Assembly (NCBI GenBank): GCA_023159155.1
Contig: JAJNNX010000021.1
Span: 248,001 to 312,000, forward strand
DNA length: 64,000 nt
Direction: 5' to 3'
From: Ustulina deusta
Taxonomy: Eukaryota > Ascomycota > Sordariomycetes > Xylariales > Xylariaceae
Positions 35,366-46,515 of the stretch are shown here, one piece after another. Below the pieces are notes generated by a model, which was given only the letters and a program-made list of their open reading frames with translations, was not told where the DNA came from and searched no databases. The position numbers and the translations under genes were made by a program. The stretch's first letter is position 1. Each line of letters begins with the position of its first letter.

Positions 35366-36692
35366 GAATCGGTCGTAAGAGTTAATTATAGATACATGAT
35401 GATCGCCCCCTGTTACCTGCTTATACTAGATTGATATCTTTGGTTATAGAGTTAAACTCGGTGTGTCATTGTCGTGATGGCAGCCCTGTTGACCACTTGG
35501 GCCATCTGTTTCTTGCCATTAGACCGGGTCCTTAAAGCTTATTTCCGATTGAGTTGGACCAAAGCGATTTTCATTCTCCCTTACAACAGGAAAACTGGTT
35601 CTGAAGTGGCTGAATACGAATGCATGTATCCAAAAAAGGGAGACTAGTAGAGCAATCATGCCTCCCTAGAATGGGGCGCCATTAGCGTCGATTGCCGAGA
35701 TCAAGATCCAGTGTTGCAATCATCGTGTAAGGGGCTCAGTATCCAAGAGACTAGTTACGTCTGATAGATAGAAGCAACGAAAATGATATAACTGATACAT
35801 TAATTATCGTCACACAAACGTCCCGTCGCAGCACCAATCCTAAACTACTACAGCACAGATCCTATCAGGGTATATAAGACAACAGGGAAAGCTCTGCTCG
35901 CATAGATAGAAATTTTCTCCATCTTCAATTGTAATAAATCAGGCCCGGAACAACTAGCAGCTTGAAGTGGGACACATCCTAGTTCAGCCATACCGCATAC
36001 AAAGTTCAAGTATCACAGAGAACCCCCCTCACATTTCTCAATACAAAACAAACGGTATCACTAGAGATCGGTGAGTTCTATTTGATCTGTTTTAATTGCC
36101 CATGTCTGTTTGCCATACCCTAACAGTTATTTGTTATCTTGAAGCCCCTTTAAAATCATGTATTTCCTCCGTTGATACGACATAAGTCCGACTATGACGA
36201 GGTAATAAGATGAGGCTGCCGAGGATGTGACAAAAGACTATATGAGATCGATATCGATTGTTGTGCTTTGACGGGATTTTGCAACTAGGCTTCTGTGTAA
36301 GAATACTTAACGGAATACGTAGTAGAAATAAGAATAGAGGCTGTTAAAACACAGCGATAATCATCCAGATTATGAGAGGACAATACCTCATTATATGAGT
36401 TTAAGTAGGATGTGAAGATAGACATAGTTGCTGAAAAGGAATTTTTTAGCCCAACCTAAAGATCCAGTAAAGCGGCGCTTTAACACTACTAACGCCTCAA
36501 ACTAATACTCTAGAATCTACAAACACAGCAGCTCTCTTGGCGACCCACCGTCGACCGCGGTTATCACCGCCATGCTTCAATTGCAGGGGCTACGTGTTCG
36601 AGCAAACACCAGAATCTAGGAGAGGCGTAAATGCTTAACAATACTTAACAGTCTATCTCGGAGTTTTGGTCCTGCAACTCTCGGGTATTGTT
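35366..36692. other. Gap without a convincing gene
   Basis: No frame of note on either strand. A GGGTATATAAG box lies at 35868-35878 and is part of a roughly 41-base block repeated near 42522-42563. No gene clearly starts after it. Confidence 0.5.
35871..35878 (+). promoter_or_regulatory. TATA-box-like TATATAAG
   Basis: It lies in a block starting CAGCACAGATC that recurs, with a few changes, at 42522-42563. No downstream frame can be assigned, so it may be the promoter of a lost or non-coding transcript. Confidence 0.35.
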
Positions 36693-36756
36693 TCCCAAGG
36701 GCACTTTCTCCCAAGGGCACTTTCTCCCAAGGGCACTTTCTCCCAAGGGATCTTTC
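36693..36756 (+). repeat. 16-base tandem repeat, four copies
   Basis: The unit is TCCCAAGGGCACTTTC. Three copies are identical and the fourth differs slightly (GGGATC for GGGCAC). It lies about 80 bases upstream of the TATA box of the small gene at 36981. Function is unknown; it could be a promoter minisatellite. Confidence 0.9.
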
Positions 36757-36834
36757 TTGCAAACTTTTCCCTGGAAACCTTGCTGGGCACTCGTAATATG
36801 GACTATAAGAGGCACAAAGCATCTTGCAACCATG

Positions 36835-36843
36835 TATATAAAG
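36835..36843 (+). promoter_or_regulatory. TATA box (TATATAAAG) of the small gene
   Basis: It is placed about 138 bases upstream of the ATG at 36981, a normal distance for a fungal promoter with a short leader. Confidence 0.5.
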
Positions 36844-36980
36844 AGTTCCTCATTCACCCAGTCAAGTGGATGAACACAACACTCCCACACCTTCCATTTC
36901 AAAAAAGAGAAGCACAACTGGTTCAGCAAAACGAGAGAAACTCCAACATTCAATCTCGTATCAACTCATAACCCATCACC

Positions 36981-37434
36981 ATGCCGAGTAGCGATGAAGT
37001 TTTGCAATGGGAACAGACATGGGTCTTGGATTACAATGAAGTATGGGATGTATCAACATTCCTCTCAGTTCTAATCGCAATGTTCGGCCCGTTAGGCACT
37101 ACCTACGTTTGGGGGTATTCGCCGGACGATGCCGCTTTTTACGTCCGCACATCATTGCAGGTCGATGTAGTAAGAGCATTATGCGTGCCATTCAATTTGT
37201 GAGTCATATCCGCTAACTATGTAAAATAGCAAGAAATTAGAAGACGTGTCTTCGAAATGCAACGCCTTGTCGAAGAGGAAGACACCAGAACCGGGAGAAG
37301 CTGAACATACCTCGCTCCTACAAACCTCATCTCGGAGTGCTGGTAATGGGCGGCCAAGACGTAGTCAGCATCGCATAGCGGCCCCGACAACTCTACAGAC
37401 AATCCAGGCTCTAAAATATACGACTATATGCTAA
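36981..37434 (+). CDS. Small two-exon protein of unknown function
   Basis: The ATG follows a TATA box and an A/C-rich leader (CCCATCACC just before it). Exon 1 (36981-37198) encodes an acidic, Trp-rich start (QWEQTWVLDYNEVWD) and a hydrophobic stretch (FLSVLIAMFGPLG). A GTGAGT donor, CTAAC branch sequence and TAG acceptor define an intron of only 31 bases (37199-37229). Exon 2 (37230-37434) continues in frame with a basic, Ser/Thr-rich tail, giving 140 residues. The intron is unusually short; without splicing the protein stops at 37202 (73 residues). No family is recognised. The hydrophobic stretch is internal, so a classical signal peptide is unlikely. Confidence 0.5.
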
Positions 37435-38752
37435 CTGAAATTCCCACTCTGCGAGAGTCCTTGGAGGGCAGGTATGAAGAGATGTATTTTGGATTCTCAA
37501 GGCAAAGAGTGGAGGACAGTATCATCATACAAAGCGTGTCTCCCCTTCGCCTTTCGCACTGCACTATCTTTAAATTAAGGGCATAGATTATACTAGCAAA
37601 TTATTTCTATGCAATACCACGAGCACTATGGAACCGCCTTGTGATTAGGAATTTAGTCAGAGTTGGCTGGAGGCACCAATCAAGTTCTCGACCTTAACTT
37701 GATTGAAAATTGAAAACAGGCGATAGGCTTTACCTATACCTATACTTCCTCGCGTGAATTTATATAAATTTCTAATTGAGTTATTAGGCGAATGTAATAG
37801 AAAGCAACCTGATTTAACACGGTGGCCAGCTAGAAAATATGTTGTGATAATATAATACTTTTAGAGACTGGCTGAATTGATGGTGTTGACTACCTAAGTA
37901 TAGATAAGCTGCTGACTTGTATGGCCACAGGGTGGCTATGCAACCCCTTATTCAGCCACTTTATGTTCCGCCCACTCTACTTTGAGTCTTTGCGCTAGGC
38001 GCATGAAGTCGATAAGGTGCCCACCACTCCGACAACCATTCTATTTTGCACGCAAATGTTGAAGAGTGTATGGAAGCCTCTGAGGACTGGAGGTTTGAGA
38101 TCCGAAAATGGACTCCCTTACTATTTGCGACCTAGACTCTAGCGGGTGGGGTCTTCTTAAAAAAGAATGGTCCACTGCCCCCTCCCTTGTTCCCTGGTTA
38201 TACTGAACTTTGAACCTTGGTATTGGATCAAGGAGGAAGCAATCAAGGCAGATTATTTTTATTAGTGTTCAAGATATCAAAACATCATATTAAACAAGCT
38301 AGGTTAATTTGTTGTTATACTTTCACAATCCCCCAGGTCATGCAAATCCAAAACGATCGCCTAAACCGATCATATCGAACTTCTTCACTACATACTTCAG
38401 CTGACGCATTTTCCTAAAAGGGATATTGCGATGCTTGGCAACCTCAACACTACACGGGTTCAACCACGATGATTAAGCAAACCACCACAATAGCTAGACG
38501 ACTCGGACAGATTCTTTCCATAACGTGTGTGATGACCGCTTCTTGGAGATTTCGATTTCTAAGCATCAAACTTCAGAGATGAAAGTAGCGGGACGGGTTG
38601 TGTATATAAGGGCCGGGGGCCTCTGGTTTTCTCGGGAAAGAGTAGACCGCATCGCAACGAGTTGCTCCAATCTTCCATAGACATTGTCTTACTCCTCGGA
38701 AACATTCAAACAACATCAGTTTTTGTGTACCAATCGATCGATCGAGAAAAAA
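37435..38752. other. Intergenic stretch upstream of the SDR gene
   Basis: No gene is visible. The right end holds a TATATAAG box at 38603-38610, about 143 bases before the SDR start, and a CAATCGATCGATCGAG stretch just before the ATG. Confidence 0.5.
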
Positions 38753-39960
38753 ATGACGAATCATGCTGAGCTTGCACGCCCCGTAAGTACAGATGCTCGA
38801 CGACGTGATATGTCGGGTTGAACAGACGACTAATAGCGTACGCTCAAACGTAGGAGAAATGGGCATACGAAGAATTGCCTTCGCTCACTGGTAAAGTAGC
38901 CATCGTCACCGGTGCCAAGTTAGTCCAACCACATTCCATGCTATCTCATGCGTCCAAATCGATTAACGGATGCACACTATTAGCTCTCGCGACGGGGTGG
39001 GATACCACACAGCGCACAGACTAGCTCTTGCGGGTGCCCGAGTCTACGTCGGAGCGCGCAGCCAGGAGAAGGCAGACGGCGCCATAAAGAACATGCTAGA
39101 AGACAGCCCGTCACTCGACGCGGCATCGCTCCGGCCACTAGTCATGGACCTGTCCGACTTCCACCAAGTCCAGCGAGTGGCGCGTCGTTTTCTCGAGGAC
39201 GAGGACAGACTCGACATCCTGGTGAACAACGCAGCACTTCTCCCGGGCCCCGTCACCTTCGGCTCGAACAGCCTGTCCCTCTCCTTCGCCACCAACTATC
39301 TCGGCCCATTCTTGTTCACGACGGAGCTTGTGCCGCTGCTCACGGCGACCGCGAAGCAAGATCCCAAGAACGACGTGCGCGTCGTCATTGTCGGGTCTAC
39401 GGCGCACTACGACGTGCCCGCCGGCGCGCGATTCAGCTCTCTGGACGACTTCAATACGCTCTTTGCCAAGCCAGAGGACCCCATGAGTTATTACTTGCAT
39501 TACGGCTACACGAAGTGTAAGTGTCGCAACTACTACATCCAAAATACATGTGATTCACATTAGCGGCGGGGATCGAGGCAACTGGCTGACACCATTTAAA
39601 ACTTCAGTGGCAACCATCCTATTCGCCAAGGAGCTCCAGCGCAAGTTCGACGCTGACGGCGTCCCCGTGCTCGTCATGAGCCCCAACCCCGGCGGTGTCG
39701 CGTCCGATGGCAGCGCGCGATACCTCGGCGGCAGGGACAACGACCTTTTCCGCGCAGCGCTGTCGCCGGCGGACGGTGCCCTCACGACTCTTTTCGCGGC
39801 CGCGCACCCGGAGCCCGCGCTGGACAGGGCCAAGTACGCCGGCGCGTTCCTGTTACCTTTCGGCGGGTGGAAGGAGGCTAGTGACCTCGCAAGGGACCCG
39901 GCGTTGGCTGCTGAACTATGGAAGGGGAGCGAGACGCTTCTCAAGACGCTTTTGAATTAA
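38753..39960 (+). CDS. Short-chain dehydrogenase/reductase (retinol-dehydrogenase-like)
   Basis: This is an NAD(P)-dependent oxidoreductase with a Rossmann fold, about 326 residues. Exons are 38753-38782, 38854-38918, 38984-39516 and 39608-39960, all with GT-AG junctions; phases agree and give one frame. The cofactor motif TGANSRDGVG spans residues 29-38 and is split by intron 2. LVNNA marks strand 4. The catalytic YxxxK is YGYTK, with its Lys directly before intron 3. The start is the ATG at 38753, after a TATA box at 38603. It looks intact, unlike the cluster to the left. The substrate is unknown. G+C in the third and fourth exons is much higher than in the neighbourhood. Confidence 0.85.
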
Positions 39961-40125
39961 ATTTCGGGTTTACCGAGATCATCTCAGGTCAAATATAGAT
40001 GGAAGTACCTTAGGCTACTTATATAGGTCGATAATCGAATTATAAGCCCATTTGGCATGAAACAAGTCTATCATTCGGCGAGCCTAGTCACGAGGGTGGT
40101 AACTTTTCTACTCGATCCGTTTCGT

Positions 40126-41988
40126 TCAAGAGTTTCGTAGCCAGATTATTTCCAATGACTCCTGGTAGATTTCGTCGATGAACAGGTATTCCGACAAAAC
40201 TGACCTCGCATCCTCCCAGGTATCCAGCTGCAGTAGGACCGCAGTCCGCCAAACACTGTCAAAGAAGAACTGCTCACGGGCTTGCTGATAAGAGCAGTGC
40301 GCGCCCATGAACAACACCCAGAAGAAAACTTCCGGATAGCCTCCCCAGGGATGACCCATTTCGTCCTGAACATTGCCCGGGGTAGTCACCGTCTGGAATA
40401 GCGCGTCGACAAGGTTCCGAATGATGGCTGCAGATTGTCGGTAACTTCGTACCAACGACGTATTGACATACATAAGGCATGCGATGCGGCAAGCTTCTTC
40501 GACGATTCCCTCGGCGTTCCAGTCAAGGAGTCGATGCTCAATAGAGAGATTTTCGTAGGCGATGCGTTCGTGGTACTCCTCATCTTTGTATCGCGAGCTG
40601 CTTTCGGAGATGACTTGTGTGTAGCGCGTGCTTGTGAGAATATCGTGCAATATATACAGAAAGTCCTGCTTCGAAGAGAGTTGTGGCCATTTCAAAATGA
40701 GATCTGCACCTAGTTCGGGCAGGACATGATCCATGCTGGCAAGAGTCGTGCTGCTGCCGAAGCTCAGTGTAAAGGGAAACATTGGCTTCGTTTGGGTGAG
40801 GGCAAAGGCCTTGATGTATGATCTGTCTCGTATGGTTAGTCTCTCTGCCTAGTTCATGGACGAACGCGTGAAAAGAAGGTACGGACTCGACAATTTTGAA
40901 CTCAAGATTGTACGGTAGGTCACCTCTATCTCGCCGCAACTGCTCAAGACGTTGCAGACCGGAAATATGCATTGCCACATGCGTCGTGTTTCCAGTGAAT
41001 GCCTACTATCATGATTAGATTCTATCGAATCAGGATATGGAGGGGAATAACGAAAGGAATCACAAGAGGAATAACAAGGTGCCGACCGAGCCGGGACGCA
41101 CCTCAGACATGATGAGCTCACAAACAGCACCGATAATAGGATCAGAGATGGCATCCTGAGGATTCGAAAGCCGTGCGGTTATGATCTGTATAGTCTTCCC
41201 TCTAAAATAGAGCCAGTCGAAGGATGCTGACTGTGTCTCTGCCGCCCCAAAATCATCCGCCATGGTGTACGTTGCGATATCACCGGTGAGCAAAGCCCTT
41301 GATGTTGAGGCGCAAACGCAGAGCGAGTTTAGGAAGAGCTCGTCCGCGTTGACGAATGAACGACATCCGAACCTTTTTCGCACCAGTGCGAAGGTCCAGC
41401 TTGGGCGCATCTGTCGCATCAAGATATTCACATCTGCTTCAGTCAGTCTATATCTCGGCTTCTTCTCTCAACATGCAGACGACTGATAGTGGGATGGGAC
41501 ACCGATTATTACTGACAATAGTATAAGTGCTTTCCCATGCGAGAAGTTGCTCGGTCCATGGGCAAGCCAGCGAATGGGTCGCTTACACCTTGTCCAAGGT
41601 AGCCATTGGGATGTGCACTCTGCCGATAGTGCGCTTCGTTCTCGGTCTCGATATATGTAGGGCGCAGCGCTACTGTCTCTTGTCGCTGCCCAGCTGTTCG
41701 GGAGTGATCAGAGGGTCGCAGCAGTGGCACCTGTTCATACGTTTCTAGCGACGACCGGGTTTCATCGCTTCGAATGACAGATATGACATCCTGTCTCTTG
41801 CGGTCAATTTTTTCTGCATCGCTCACACGCTTTTGCCGATAATGCCGGGATGTGACGTGGGATCGAATATCCCTCTGACGAGCTCGTTTCTCATCAGCAG
41901 AGTCTGTTCCAGCAATGCTGATGAATCGAATGCTCCCGGAACTCATGGACTTAGCGGCGATCCGGAAGTCCTCAGAGGAATTAAACAA
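40126..41988 (-). CDS. Fungal transcription-factor-domain protein (Fungal_trans_2-like)
   Basis: Four exons read leftwards: 41517-41988, 41102-41433, 40887-41002 and 40126-40822, with GT-AG introns of 83, 99 and 64 bases. Phases agree and the product has 538 residues. The N-terminus carries FISIAGTDSADEKRARQRD followed by RSHVTSRHYRQKR, a basic segment common at the start of fungal-specific regulators that lack a zinc cluster. The remainder is helical, with conserved-looking stretches such as LFLNSLCVCASTSRALLTGD and HPWGGYPEVFFWVLFMGAH, as in the Fungal_trans_2 family. No Zn2Cys6 motif is present, so DNA binding is uncertain. It converges with the SDR gene, 165 bases apart. The family call is by overall resemblance. 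Confidence 0.7.
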
Positions 41989-43864
41989 ATTGTTTGTTGC
42001 TCGATCCTCGAAGTCAATGTTGCGTCAACAACATGTCGGATGTGAGACAGAAGCTAACAGCGCTTTCGGCGGGGTTCCGCTGTGGCTATGTCAGGACCCC
42101 GGCCACTATTTTTCCGACCGACTGGATTGCTTACGCATTTGATTCAGTTTCGCATGAAGCTTCCACATTGCTTAAGACCTTCAACATATATTACAAGTGA
42201 ATTTATATCCTGGCCATTTGGTTTCTACTATCTTCAGGACGTAGGTATGCAATGAAGTAAGATCTATCTGTTAAACTTGTGCGGGTTTACATAATCAACG
42301 GATAAAGGTAAAATATAGAGATGCGCTAAAAGAAACAAAGAATCTTCGAACCGTTACTAGCAACTTTATCCCCAAAGTAAATGCACTGAATTCTAAGAAA
42401 ACATGCTTGTTAGAATACTGGGCATATTTCCCTAGGTAAGTTAGGACTTCTTTTTAGGTTACTCTACGGAGTAGATAGTTCGTGGCTTAGTCCGTGACTT
42501 TGTTCCGCTAATACGAAACGATCACAGCACAGACCATATCAAGGGTATATAAGCCACCAGGGAAAACAGACCTCGACAGAACTTCTCTCCTTATGCTATA
42601 ATAGGTACTAAGTCATTACTAGAATTGCCAGCATTCTAGACTGTGACAATGTCAAGGGCTGTTTCAACGAGCCCGTGGTGCTATAGTTATCGGCGTCCCG
42701 TGGAAGGATGCTGATAGAATGCAAGCAGCTAGACTATGAGATGTAGTGCATCAGTTATGATTTCAGGCAAAGACCCTTGAGAATTAGCAATATATAAGTA
42801 ATCAGTACAGAGCCCAGTCATCCCGACTCCGACTTCCCTCTCAAATTTGCAACCCCTTCAGCTATATCACTTGAAATCTTTGTCCATGGCTCAACAAAAA
42901 CTCTGAAGGTTCACTTCAGCTTTGTTTCTTGCCTCATGACCACTGTCGCCGCAGCCGAGCCCGAGCCCGCGGATCTTTATTTCCACGGCGATAAATTTTC
43001 AGATCTCCAAGAGTTTTACAAAGCCCGGGATCGAGTCGCGTCATATCCTTCTGTCTTAAAAACCTATAGAAGAACCCACCCGTTATTTTTTCTATTCAGA
43101 TTTAAGAGAAATCCATAATATCTCCGTAGAGCCTTACTGTGGAGACGCGACACCAAAATGTTGCGAAGGGTCTTGGTATTCGGTAAGCAAATTTGCGTAG
43201 ATTATCTAGATGCTTATAACCTTGCGAGATGAGAAGCGAATCCAGGGCCCCACCATACGTGTCTACTTGCGAGAAATGGAAGATCCTTAAACAGATTAGA
43301 GACAACCCAGGAACACCCGATTAGCTTATCGAACATCTGCTGGATTCTATATTCAAGCAGGCCGCCCCCTGGGATGACTGAGAATCAAGAGCATACCATA
43401 GAAGAATGATATGGGTGGGGTTGGGTGCATCATATTACATCATGTAAGTGGGTATATCCTCATATTGTTGATTGGTTTGCATGTATGTGTTGTCTTCGGT
43501 GTCTTCCTGTTGCTGTTCTGAGGTGGGTAGCGGGATGGAAGAATCTTCCTTTTTAGATCTAGCTTATACAAAATTATAGTCCTTTCTATAACCTGTTATG
43601 TAACTTATCACTACATATTATTTGCTTTGTTGGGAGGGCGACGCTGGCTCTATTAGTCGGGCAAAGTTCCGTTTTCGGTATTGGGTGTTAGTTTCTAGCT
43701 TCACCCAAATAAAGGTCTCTCTGGCGAATCTTTGTCCTCCTGGGCGCTCGTGATACATTGTTGATTGATGTAACCAGGTTAGCAGACCTACAACTTTCCA
43801 CCTTTGGAGGATTAGCTATTAAGCGACTAAATATTATATCAAATGTTCAACTTTATGACTGATA
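41989..43864. other. Gene-poor stretch with two TATA-like promoters
   Basis: TATATAAG boxes lie at 42546-42553 and 42791-42798. The first is in the block that resembles 35844-35885. Apart from a short frame at 42936, no gene is supported. Confidence 0.45.
42936..43118 (+). CDS. Short possible protein of 60 residues
   Basis: The ATG is about 138 bases downstream of a TATATAAG box with a pyrimidine-rich leader, the usual arrangement of a real start. The predicted peptide begins with an Ala/Glu/Pro stretch and continues LYFHGDKFSDLQEFYKARD. It resembles no family known to me. It may be the first exon of a gene whose rest is decayed. Confidence 0.3.
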   Translation: MTTVAAAEPEPADLYFHGDKFSDLQEFYKARDRVASYPSVLKTYRRTHPLFFLFRFKRNP

Positions 43865-45001
43865 ATGACCCATATTCTTCTGGACAGTGTTCTAGCACCC
43901 AATCCTACTCTCTTTACCGACCACGAAGTAGGCACAGGGAGAGGAAGCAAAAGCAGCACCAGAAAAGTCGATCATTATGTGAAAATAAAGCCCTCTAATG
44001 TCGAAATATGGGAGGATTTCAATTTCTCCACTATCATTTCCGGATACGGTCATGTAATACATACGATTCTTAAAGAGCCTCCTAGGTTCAGACCTACAAG
44101 GAGCATGTGCGAGTTGGGTGGCGAGACATCAATGCGAAATATCGTCTTGACTTGGTGCAAGGACAGGGTAAATGAAGGCATGAAATCAGCAGCGGCGAGC
44201 ATCCAACGCGAGTTACGCCAGTCGCAAATTGAACCTTCATTAAGGGTCGAAGAAATCGGAATCAAAAGGAACCCGGAACTGGATCGGAACGTGCCTCGGA
44301 TGCGTGGAGACCGAGCCGGGACATTTTTTAAGCCTGACACCTATGTAATTGGGCTTGTGGAGCGCAACAAGGGGCCAATATACATGCCGATAGAGATAAA
44401 GCCAAGCACCATCTGGCAGTCTTCTATGTTATTAGATGAGACCGTTGATCCAAATACTGCTTTGCATCCATTACGGCAGCTCGGTACTTATTGTAAGAGC
44501 TGTGATGTACGAATTGGCCTGATTATTACTTCAAATGAGGCCGTAGCAGTCCGCTACTATAACATTGACGTGTGGGAAGTCGGGTGTCAATACATGCCAG
44601 TACCTTGGAGCAATTCCGGCCGGCAGTTGACAGTGAACTTCACACTTTGGGCCTGTGTGATGCTCAGTCTCAACGACAAATATCACCATATTGTGCCGAG
44701 GTCTCATTTGTTCCCTGATATCAGCACATGGCAGGCAGAACCCGGATTATGGAGAACTACTTATCGACACATCTATTCTGGTCATTGTACTAACCGCTCT
44801 CCAAGGGACGCCATAGTGTTGAAAAAGGCAGTACGAAAAGGCCAGCCTCCAAATGAAATACCAGAACGAATAATGGTCAATATTGGTGCAAGTGATGGGG
44901 ATCTCAGAAAGGAACAAAACAAGATTAAAGCAAGGAAGAACGTCGAGGCGGTCGAGAAGAGAACCCTGCATACCGTCAAAAGTGGAAGGGTAACTAAATA
45001 G
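43865..45001 (+). CDS. PD-(D/E)XK nuclease-like protein
   Basis: This is an intronless gene of 378 residues. The core has the layout of the restriction-endonuclease-like fold: Glu in the CELGGE helix (residues 82-87), FFKPDTY with Asp158, then YMPIEIKPS with Glu177 and Lys179, and a helix with PLRQLGTY. These supply the expected metal-binding Asp and the Glu-x-Lys pair. The C-terminus (from about 340) is very basic and could bind nucleic acid or direct nuclear import. Fungal proteins of this kind are usually annotated as hypothetical. The kinase-like gene starts 500 bases downstream on the same strand. Fold assignment is from motif spacing; whether it cuts DNA is not known. Confidence 0.65.
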   Translation: MTHILLDSVLAPNPTLFTDHEVGTGRGSKSSTRKVDHYVKIKPSNVEIWEDFNFSTIISGYGHVIHTILKEPPRFRPTRSMCELGGETSMRNIVLTWCKDRVNEGMKSAAASIQRELRQSQIEPSLRVEEIGIKRNPELDRNVPRMRGDRAGTFFKPDTYVIGLVERNKGPIYMPIEIKPSTIWQSSMLLDETVDPNTALHPLRQLGTYCKSCDVRIGLIITSNEAVAVRYYNIDVWEVGCQYMPVPWSNSGRQLTVNFTLWACVMLSLNDKYHHIVPRSHLFPDISTWQAEPGLWRTTYRHIYSGHCTNRSPRDAIVLKKAVRKGQPPNEIPERIMVNIGASDGDLRKEQNKIKARKNVEAVEKRTLHTVKSGRVTK

Positions 45002-45499
45002 GCACATATCAGCGGCCTCGGCAGTTGCCAAGCCTTCAATTTGTGACCAAGGAAATCCTGTTCAAAAATCTTTTCTCGGCTTTTTCAGACAGTGGGTAGT
45101 ATTCGTTAGAGCAAAACATGCCCGATTGCTACACTTTTAGAGTCTAGATAGAGTTAAGCAATCGATGGATAGACTCTGCAAACCATTCCGAATCCTTAGG
45201 ACCGTCATCAGTTCCACCACCAAAATTAGCGTAATAGCTATTAACGTGTTGATCCCCTGTTCGATAATTCTAAGCAGCTGATTCCAGCGCGAAAGGGGTT
45301 TCTTTGTTAGACTATGGAAAACACGTAATGCTAATTGTTTCATCAACAAAGGAAACACTGAAACCGTAATAAGTACACAGTTTAGGTACGATGTATGTGA
45401 ACACGCGGCGTATGTAACAGAAAGAGTCATGTCCGCATAGCCTTTCCAACATACACAGTACCAATCTCCCAGCTGTATCCATGGCATTTCGCTAATACT
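45002..45499. other. Gap between the nuclease-like and kinase-like genes
   Basis: Holds the 3' end of one gene and the promoter of the next. A minus-strand frame of 116 codons (45137-45487) has no recognisable features and is not called. Confidence 0.4.
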
Positions 45500-46515
45500 A
45501 TGAATCTTCCCTCAGTTGAAGGGCCTAAGATTGGCCCATTCAAGCTTTCTCGATCAAAATTAAACATAAAATTTATACAAGAGATCGGAGAGGGAGGTGA
45601 TTCTTGGGTATGGAAAGTTGGTATCGATGACAACATATACGCTCTGAAAATGGTTCGTAACATCCCTAGCCATTAATTTGACCGCCACTCACGAGATGGC
45701 AGTTTAAGCTCGACGCGACTCCCGACCCCATACATCCTATGCAGCGACAGCGATTTCGGGAACTTGGTATTACAGACGAAAGAGCCATCTTCCATGCGTG
45801 GGATCCTTTCTCTAACGAATGTCGAGCCTACGGACGCCTCAAAGAAATAGGCAAAACCGAAATCGCGGCCTCTTGTTATGGCTACCTCCTCCTCAATACT
45901 GAGAATAACGACTCTCTGGATGATGCCGACTTTACTGAGATAGAATGGGCGGAAAGCAGGGACTGGAAACACGATATGGAGAAGCAGAAGGCCCCAGTTC
46001 GGTGTCTTGTGAAAGAATATATCGAGTCTGAGGTTTCTTTTTCGCGAGAAATGATCCCAAAAATGTTACGGAACCTGAAATTTCTCCACAAATACGGCAT
46101 CGTTCACCGGGATATACGAGAAACCAACTACAGAGAAGGACTATTAGTTGACTTTTCCACATCCTTGACGGTTCCTCATTATTTGTTGGATGTGAAACTG
46201 GGCTATAATCAGCTGGAAGAAATCTATGACTATGAAGTTGAAGACGGATACGCTTTCGATAATATGATTGACGAGTGGAGTGCGGACAATGGAATCCAGA
46301 TTTGGCAGAGATTTCTTCCCAATTTCCGGTATCGAAAGTGTCTACGATCTGAGCACAAGGGCAAAGAACAGGATTTAAAATCTCGTCCTCCCACAAACGC
46401 TATGCTTGCGGCAAGAATGGAAGTGCACCGGAAAATACGCGATCGGATCAAATGGCACGCAGCAGATTATGATTGGAAGAAAGGGATACAAAAAAAGAGG
46501 AGGAGAACTGTCTGA
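45500..46515 (+). CDS. Atypical protein-kinase-like protein (Fta2-like family)
   Basis: Exon 1 (45500-45652), a 50-base GT-AG intron (45653-45702) and exon 2 (45703-46515) give 321 residues. The glycine loop is IGEGGDSWVWKV (residues 29-40), the ATP-binding Lys is in YALK (Lys50), the catalytic loop is HRDIRETN (Asp188, Asn193), and the DFG position reads DFS (Asp201). The conserved VEGPKIGPF start and LVDFSTSLTVPH resemble fungal proteins annotated as Fta2/Sim4-subunit-like, a kinase-fold family that is expanded in many ascomycetes. The key residues are present, so activity is possible. It follows the nuclease-like gene on the same strand. A role at the kinetochore should not be assumed from the family label. 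Confidence 0.7.

Noticed and set aside
39138..39542. 134-codon minus-strand frame
   Set aside because: Antisense to the third exon of the SDR gene; no recognisable content.
45137..45487. 116-codon minus-strand frame between the nuclease-like and kinase-like genes
   Set aside because: Hydrophobic but without family features; position fits the 3' end and promoter of the neighbours.
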